Below, one piece after another: positions 58,180 to 64,000 of a DNA stretch of 64,000 bases (the stretch's first letter is position 1; each line of letters starts with the position of its first letter). This DNA is from Podocnemis expansa (taxonomy: Eukaryota > Chordata > Testudines > Podocnemididae): assembly GCA_007922195.1 (NCBI GenBank), contig ML681991.1, positions 44,657,423 to 44,721,422 on the forward strand, read 5' to 3'. The position numbers and the translations under genes were made by a program. The notes under the pieces were generated by a model. That model saw only the letters and a program-made list of their open reading frames with translations, ran no database searches and was not told where the DNA came from.

Positions 58180-58325
58180 ATGGGGAGAATTATTACCATC
58201 CTTATTTTCCATAAGGGGAACTGACGAGCAGGGAATATATAATTTGACCAAGGTCACGTAAGAAAATCAGGTGCTGAACCCACATCGCTTGAGTTCCAGT
58301 ATGGGGCCGCATCACTATGATTATA
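58180..58325 (-). mobile_element. MIR-like SINE remnant
   Basis: ATTATTACCATCCTTATTTTCC, GACCAAGGTCACGTAAG and GAACCCACATCGCTTGAG are the antisense MIR core in order (read in segments). Confidence 0.65.
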
Positions 58326-58352
58326 TCTACATTTAGGCTATGTTCAGACATA

Positions 58353-58868
58353 GGCTGTGTTCTCACACAGCCAGTTATTTTGATATGGTGGTTTTGCAAC
58401 AACCATATATCGAAATAACGCTTATTTCGAAACAAGTTATTTTGAATTAACAAAATGTTAATTCGAAATAAGGAAAAAGGCGGAAACGAAATAGCAGGTT
58501 CATACTGTGAACTTGCTATTTCACTTCCACAGGGGGCTNNNNNNNNNNNNNNNNNNNNNNNNNNNNNNNNNNNNNNNNNNNNNNNNNNNNNNNNNNNNNN
58601 NNNNNNNNNNNNNNNNNNNNNNNNNNNNNNNNNNNNNNGGCCAGGGTGCTGAGGGGGCACGCCTTGAACTGTTGTTTTGGAACATCTTGTTCCGAAACAA
58701 CATGTTCGCACGGCGTTGTTTTGAAACAACCGTGGTGAAACAACGTTGTTTCGCCCACGGACTAGGTTTTACTTGTTTCGAAACAACTGTGCATCGTGTG
58801 AACAGCCAAAACCTTATTTCGAAACAACCTCCGTTGTTTCGAAATAAGGAGGCTGTGTGAACACAGCT
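58353..58868. mobile_element. Palindrome-rich TIR element, GTTTCGAAAC type (inner copy, contains gap)
   Basis: Left end GGCTGTGTTCTCACAC; right end GTGTGAACACAGCT; flanked by ATA on both sides (58350-58352 and 58869-58871). The words GTTGTTTCGAAACAAC, TGTTCCGAAACAACA and CTTATTTCGAAAC fill both halves. A 100-N gap (58539-58638) interrupts it. The open frames crossing the N-run are artefacts. Confidence 0.8.
58539..58638. other. Assembly gap (100 N)
   Basis: Exactly 100 N, a conventional unknown-length gap. It falls in a palindrome-dense element, where assembly collapse is expected. Confidence 0.99.
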
Positions 58869-59361
58869 ATAGATGCTTATTTCAAAATAAGTTAATTTGA
58901 CAGAAGTTAATTCGAAATAAAATCCTTATTTCAAATTAACTTAAATTGAAATAAGCAAAAACCTCAAATTGAAACAGCAAGTCCGGACACAGGACTTGCT
59001 AGTTTGAATCAGGAGAGGGGCAGTATGGGAGGCGTGGCAACATGGCCCCCTCCCTGGCCCATGCCCCTACCCAATATATAGAAAAAGTTAGGCACCCTGA
59101 GAAGGAGCAGGCAAAAGTGTTAAATTGAAATAATGGTCATTTCGAAATAACACATCTGAATGGCATTATTTTGAAACAACTGTTTCGAAAAAATGGCTAT
59201 TTTGATTTCAGTCTAGGTTTTACTATTTCAAAATAAGGTTTGTTATTTCAAAATGACGGGGCACGTCATTTTGAAATAACGAAATGTCGTTCAGACATGA
59301 CAACTTTTAAATTGAAACAACCATCGTTGTTTCGATTTAAAAGCATCATGTGGACATAGCC

Positions 59362-59785
59362 TTAGAGTTGCAATTCAAATAACTGAATTTGAATTAGTCA
59401 ATTAGACCTAATAATTATTCATTTGAATTCAGTTAATTCGAATTGACATGGCCACACTAGAAAATCCAATTTGATTTGGCATGTCCATGGACTGGACTTG
59501 CCAATTTGAATTGGAGGGGGGGCACCATGAGAAGTGTGGCAAGATGGTCAATTCGAACTGAGTAATTTGAATTGACATGGCCACTCTGTGTCAATTGAAG
59601 ACACGGTCAATTTGAACTGAGTAATTCAAAGTCAAACAAGGTTTGACGAATTTGAAGTCAGCTTTCATCAATTTGAACTGAGGAGTTCCTCAGTCTGAAT
59701 TGATGAAAGCGAATGTGTCCATGCACTTAATAGAATTCGAATTGATGACAATCAATTCAAATTCAGCTCTAAGTGTACACATACC
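59362..59785. mobile_element. Palindrome-rich element, AATTCGAATT type, adjoining the previous one
   Basis: The inner ends TTAGAGTTGCAATTC and GAATTGATGACAATC ... CAAATTCAGCTCTAA are inverted, and the right side continues GTGTACACATACC, the shared terminus. The interior repeats AATTCGAATTGA, AATTTGAATT and AATTCGAACTGAG. The matching left terminus has been lost at the junction with the element ending at 59361. Confidence 0.7.
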
Positions 59786-59834
59786 GATAATATTTTTCCA
59801 CTCATTCGTTTTGCCAAAGACAAACAGTTTAGAC

Positions 59835-60670
59835 TAGTGGTTCCCAACCTGATTGGTTTGAGATCCACAAATACTCTTTTATATAAACTTGAATGGCCAC
59901 CAGTCTCCACCCACTGCAACCAGACTGAAGGAGTTCAGCAAGGAGAGAGCTTCTTTGCTGATCTCCCATCTCCTTGGCTGCAGCAGGGAAACAGCACACA
60001 ATCACATAGACCGCTGTACTCCTCCTGGGTCCCTAGGCAGTGGCTCCCTTCTGCAGCCAGGGGGATGGAAGATCAGTTCTCTCCTCCCTCTGACGCCAGC
60101 CAGGAGTGTTGCTGGCTAAGCACTGGGGCCAGGGGCTGGGCCCACTCCCCCCCCCCATCCTGCTCTGGAGCCTGATCTGGCTCCAACCACTGCTGCTTGC
60201 AGAAGGCTCGAAGCCGGAGCCAGCTCCTGCTGCTGATCACAAGAGGCAGGAGGCTCAGAGCCGGAGCCAGGTCTGAGCCTCCTGCTGCTTGTGGACAGCA
60301 CCAGGAACTGGATCTGGCCCCTTCTGCTGAACTGCCAGCCAGGAATGGCAGGCAGGAGATGCAGGGCCCGTGTCCTGCTGGCCCCAGCACAGCGACACCC
60401 CTGGCTCCAACAGGGACCCCAGTGCCTAGGGATCCAAGCACAGCACTTTACCATCCTCCCTCCTCCACCCAGGGGAAGGGGAGCATTGATCTCCCATCTC
60501 TCTGGTTGCAGCAAGGAAAAAAAACTGGTCTTTTAGCCCTGTGGAAATGCGTTCTGCCTGGGTCCTTTGTCAGTGGCTCCCTTTTATAGCTGCTGAGAGG
60601 GAAGCTGTGGTCCACTTTGAAAGCTCCCACAGGCCATTTTGGCTCTTGGGCTTCAGGTTGGCAACCACTG
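59835..60670. mobile_element. hAT-type nonautonomous element, 836 bp
   Basis: The left end is TAGTGGTTCCCAACCTGA; the reverse complement of the right end is CAGTGGTTGCCAACCTGA (16 of 18 identical). The flanks GTTTAGAC (59827-59834) and GGTTCGAC (60671-60678) match at 6 of 8. The interior is GC-rich, with repeated CTCCTGCTGCT / GGAGCCAG words, and lacks a transposase. Confidence 0.85.
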
Positions 60671-61839
60671 GGTTCGACAGTATATTAACATAAGCTTGAT
60701 GTAACTCTGCTGGCAAAGACTGGACACTGGAGATGTTTTAAGACCTGTAAAGAGAATGCTTGTTTCCACATTGGCTTACAAACAAAACTGTGGTTAATGT
60801 TATTTGTTATTCACTAGTCTTCTGTTTAAGAAAGCCTCTGTTGCCCAATGGCAGAACAAGAACAATGTGCTGCATGACTTAGGTGACCCACCAATAGGAG
60901 CCCAGATAGCAAACAGTAAAAGCAAACACCACATAGACTGAAATTTGTTTGTACAAACTGCTGATTGAACAGCTATGGATAACAAATGCATTTGTAAATG
61001 CAGTGTCTGTTTGTGGGTAATTCGCAAACAGAAGAAAAAAGAGCTAAATGTGTCAAATAAATTATTCACTAGGAAGCATTTGATGAGCTCTGCTGGGAGG
61101 AAGTAACTACAGCTCACCAGTCTTGGAACGACTCTTTGCTGGTGTGTTTCAGGCAATGGTGCACACCGCCAGAAGAAGAGCCTGGCTGTATCAGTGAGTG
61201 CCTGCTGCTGCCTATTCAGCTGTGCATTCTGGATGATGCACTAGAGTTTGTGCTGCTTGAATGATGAGAACATGTTTGGAGCAACCCACAAGGAAAAGAG
61301 CACATGCAGATGAACAGGAGGCAGATTGTACCAACCACACAAGAGCCTGAGAACACTGAATTCTAGTCATTAGTGCAGTGAGTCTCAACACTGGGCTACC
61401 CCATCAGGGTAGGGCAATAGCCAGGTTCTGTGCAGGCAACTTCTGACCTTATCCTTACTGCCCTGCACTTTGTATCATCATTTATAGCATATAAAACACT
61501 GCCATTCCGATTTGGTAGCACTTCACACCCAATTTGTGCTTTTGCTTATGACTATACAAGAGTCAGGGCACCTGGAATCAGGCTCCTGGCTTCTAGTCTC
61601 AGATTCATCTGTAGCTTTTTATAATTTGTGTTTTGCTAGAGCCCAAAAGCCCCATCCAGGATTATCACCCTATTGCACTAGGCATTGTACAAATGCATAG
61701 AATCAGCAGTCTCTTCTCCAAAGAGCTGATAAAGGGAAAGGGAGCAGGTTACAATAAAGTAGCAAAGTGATGGGGTGAAGGGTGAGTGTCTTTCCACTTG
61801 TTTATTCCATTGATCAGGGTACGGCCTCTGCCAAATAAC
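60671..61839. other. Intergenic sequence
   Basis: Nothing recognised. Confidence 0.35.
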
Positions 61840-61975
61840 TTTGCCATTTGGTGCCTCAGTTTCCCCAGCTGTAAAAAGGAATACTGATTGAATCTGCAAT
61901 TATAAAGTGCTTTAAGATCTGTGAATGAAAGATACCATGTATGCCCTATTTATTATTAATTATTATTATTACTAC
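61840..61975 (+). mobile_element. MIR-like SINE remnant with ATT-rich tail
   Basis: TTTGGTGCCTCAGTTTCCCC, AGCTGTAAAAAGGAATACTG and TATAAAGTGCTTTAAGATC are followed by TATTATTAATTATTATTATT. Confidence 0.7.
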
Positions 61976-62504
61976 ATGTGATTTGTTATCCTAAAAGTAC
62001 AAAGTCAGCCAATTTCATCATAAGCCTCTAAACAACACTGATGTTTAAACTTAAGCAAAGAAGGGAATCTGCAGAGTTACACAGTGTTAAAACACCTGAA
62101 ATTGAGTTCAGAATCAGCCTGGTCTAGTGGGGGAATCTACTCTGGATGCTCAATAGGTTTTACTGAGAAATTAATAAGAAATGTAAATTAAATGTGCCCT
62201 ACATGACATGATTGGGAAATCCTATCTTAAACCTATTCTCTTCAGACAATAAATCAAGTGTTGGTGAAGGCTGCATGAGCCGATGAGCATCAGTCAGTCC
62301 AGCTAAAGAAGCATGGTGGACCTACTTTTGAGAAACATTAATCAAAAGCTCTCATAGAGGTGAGCAAAACTACATTTAGAATAAGAACAGACAAAAAAAT
62401 CAGCCCTTGACATACATTAGTTACATCATTACAGAAATTACATTGTTTCCAACACAAAACACAGGGAATACCAGCCTGGAGGCAAAAAGGAAGGCCAGTG
62501 AAAA

Positions 62505-62690
62505 GGTGAAAGAGCTGCTTTGGGAGATCTGGGTTTGATTCCTCGATCTCTGTGACTTTGGGCAAGTTACTTAACTTCTCTGTTCCTCAGTCCCCTGGCT
62601 GCACAATGGGGGTAATGGTGCTGCCCTGCCTCACATGACTGAGGGAAGGAGAAACACACTGAAGATTGGGAGGTACTCAGATACAGCTGT
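62505..62690 (+). mobile_element. MIR-like SINE
   Basis: GATTCCTCGATCTCTGTGAC, TTTGGGCAAGTTACTTAACT, TCTCTGTTCCTCAGTCCCC, CACAATGGGGGTAATGGTGC and GCCTCACATGACTGAGGG follow the MIR consensus in order. This is the best-preserved MIR copy here. Confidence 0.85.
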
Positions 62691-62952
62691 GCTAGGGATC
62701 ACGCAGTCTAGTATCGCAACCCAATAAATTCTAATTTTTAACAGCAACTCTGATGCCATTATAACACACTCCTCTGACACAGACCATGAATGGCATTTCA
62801 GGAGTGAGGCCATCAGTGGAGCTCCCAGCCTTAGGACCTTTACAAAGAGTTCAGTGCAGCAAAACCACAAAGTTGTAATCAAAGTTTTGTCCTGTTTCCA
62901 CAGAATCTGATGCCAACCCCTCTCATTTGTGTGATGAAAACGAAATGAAAAG

Positions 62953-63054
62953 TAAAAACAGTGAGATTCCTGTGACGCCTTAAAGACTAAGATTTCTGTG
63001 CCACAGGACGCTCGTTGTTTTTGCTGTACACTGACTGAGATGGCTAGCCCTCTG
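62953..63054 (-). mobile_element. Hairpin SINE-like retroposon (older subfamily), internally deleted
   Basis: On the minus strand the head CCAGAGGGCTAGCCATCTC, the CAGCAAAAACAACGAGC variant and outer arm segments are joined directly, because the hairpin tip is deleted. The flanks GAAATGAAAAG (62942-62952) and GAAATAAAAAG (63055-63065) form an 11-bp duplication with one mismatch. Confidence 0.85.
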
Positions 63055-63065
63055 GAAATAAAAAG

Positions 63066-64000
63066 AAGCATAGAATCTACATGGGGTTAGACTGAGACCC
63101 TGTTTCAGTCATGCACTTATGCTTGTGCTTAATTTTAAACATTGAAGTCAATGGGATTTAACTTTAAGCACCTGCTTAAGTGCTTTTCTGACTTGGGGCC
63201 TGAATGATTAAACAAAACCACAAACAGCCTTCGTGTCAAGGGCAGCTTGGCTCTTGGGAGCTGTAGGAGGCTACCTAAGCCCTGGTTTGCAATTACGCTG
63301 GGTGGAGGTTCACTGCACGAAGAGGTCACGGGTTCTGTTCAGACTTTTCTGCTACCGACTTTCTGTATGGTGGCCAGGCATTAGCACCACTGGGAGACTG
63401 ATAGGCAGGGATCTGGTGGCTTTGGGTATTTTTACCACCAGGTCAATTAAATCAGCTGTAATGGTGGAAGCACTGGGGAGAATTTTCTGCTGGAGTTCCC
63501 CATTGAAGGTGAGACCCATGTCCCTAAGGGCTGGGTGAAAGAGAAGGCAATCTGGCCAGCAGCCACTCCTGGGGTGCTTTGGAGAAAGGTGAGGAAGATG
63601 GGAAAACCAGAGGACATGGGCTCAGATCAAGGTCTACAAAGGGACTTAGGATCCTATCTTCCATGGATTTCAGTGGATCCTTTTGTGGATCTGGGCCATA
63701 GCACTGAAGATGACAAGGAGTAATCATATCATCCAGTCTGCCCTCTTGTATCTCTCAGGCCACCAGCACTCACACATTGACCCCAACACGCAGAAGTACA
63801 CTAAAGTACTACACCACCCAAGAGACTAAGCTGCCATGCACCACAGGCAGAGCACAGAAGGGAGCAAAGTTCATCTGCAATGGCAGAGAATAGATTAAGA
63901 AACACCCAGGCCCAAGGTCACTGAGCTCAAGGGTCTGAACCCAGATCTCAGACTCAGGAAGATTGGAGGGTTAGCACTGTGTAGATGCTAGCTTTCCATT
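63066..64000. other. Intergenic sequence
   Basis: No gene was recognised. 63900-63955 (CCCAAGGTCACTGAGC, GAACCCAGATCTCAG) may be a short antisense MIR scrap. Confidence 0.35.

Larger units (their letters stand above)
58336..59361. mobile_element. Palindrome-rich TIR element, ATTTCGAAAT type (outer copy)
   Basis: The ends GGCTATGT and ACATAGCC are inverted repeats, flanked by TTA on both sides (58333-58335 and 59362-59364). Only the first 17 bases precede a nested element; the rest (58872-59361) is dense in TTATTTCGAAATAA-like words. 59030-59085 contains CATGGCCCCCTCCCTGG and CCCAATATATAG, the inverse of the module at 47305-47360. Confidence 0.8.

Noticed and set aside
58202..58860. Open frames running through the N gap
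   Set aside because: Artefacts of unknown bases inside a palindrome-rich element.
46891..59785. Regularly spaced palindromes as a CRISPR array or bacterial insert
   Set aside because: The spacing is irregular, no unique spacers lie between identical repeats, and the context is vertebrate transposons. The repeats are element interiors.
1..64000. tRNA, rRNA or other structural RNA genes
   Set aside because: No sequence with a full tRNA cloverleaf or rRNA similarity was recognised by eye; a covariance-model search was not possible.

Overview
The window is vertebrate nuclear DNA. It has one intron-containing homeobox gene, decayed CR1 LINEs, a tRNA-type SINE-like family, hAT-type MITEs and MIR-like SINEs. 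Abundant CR1 together with a SINE whose sequence reads like those of turtle genomes points to a turtle or a close sauropsid. The species cannot be fixed from the sequence alone. Two N-runs (10 and 100 bases) show that this is a draft scaffold.

The only convincing protein-coding sequence is at the extreme left (139-1023, + strand). It is the terminal coding exon of a POU class 4 (BRN3) transcription factor, preceded by the end of its intron and followed by a 3' UTR with AATAAA signals at 2208 and 2288. The C-terminus is POU4F1-like, but the linker and several POU-domain residues are not, so a lesser-known fourth BRN3 paralogue is possible. The roughly 6 kb beyond the gene (2.3-8.3 kb) is nearly free of transposons, as is usual around developmental regulators, and holds candidate regulatory blocks.

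From 8.3 kb to the end, no host gene was recognised; this is a gene desert. Dated by nesting, it contains: (i) ancient L2-like and MIR-like remnants; (ii) CR1 fragments in both orientations; (iii) at least six hAT-type MITEs with 8-bp target-site duplications (TSDs); (iv) a hairpin-forming SINE-like retroposon, with six copies flanked by 10-15-bp TSDs; (v) short terminal-inverted-repeat (TIR) elements whose interiors are packed with palindromic words such as ATTTCGAAAT, GTTTCGAAAC, AGTTCGAACT, AATTCGAATT and AAGTCGACTT. Group (v) elements insert into CR1 and into each other, with 3-bp duplications where these can be read. This modular palindrome system is the most unusual feature of the window. 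A 12-copy minisatellite lies at 9955-10280, and a repeat-poor AT-rich block at 33.1-33.6 kb looks like a conserved noncoding element.
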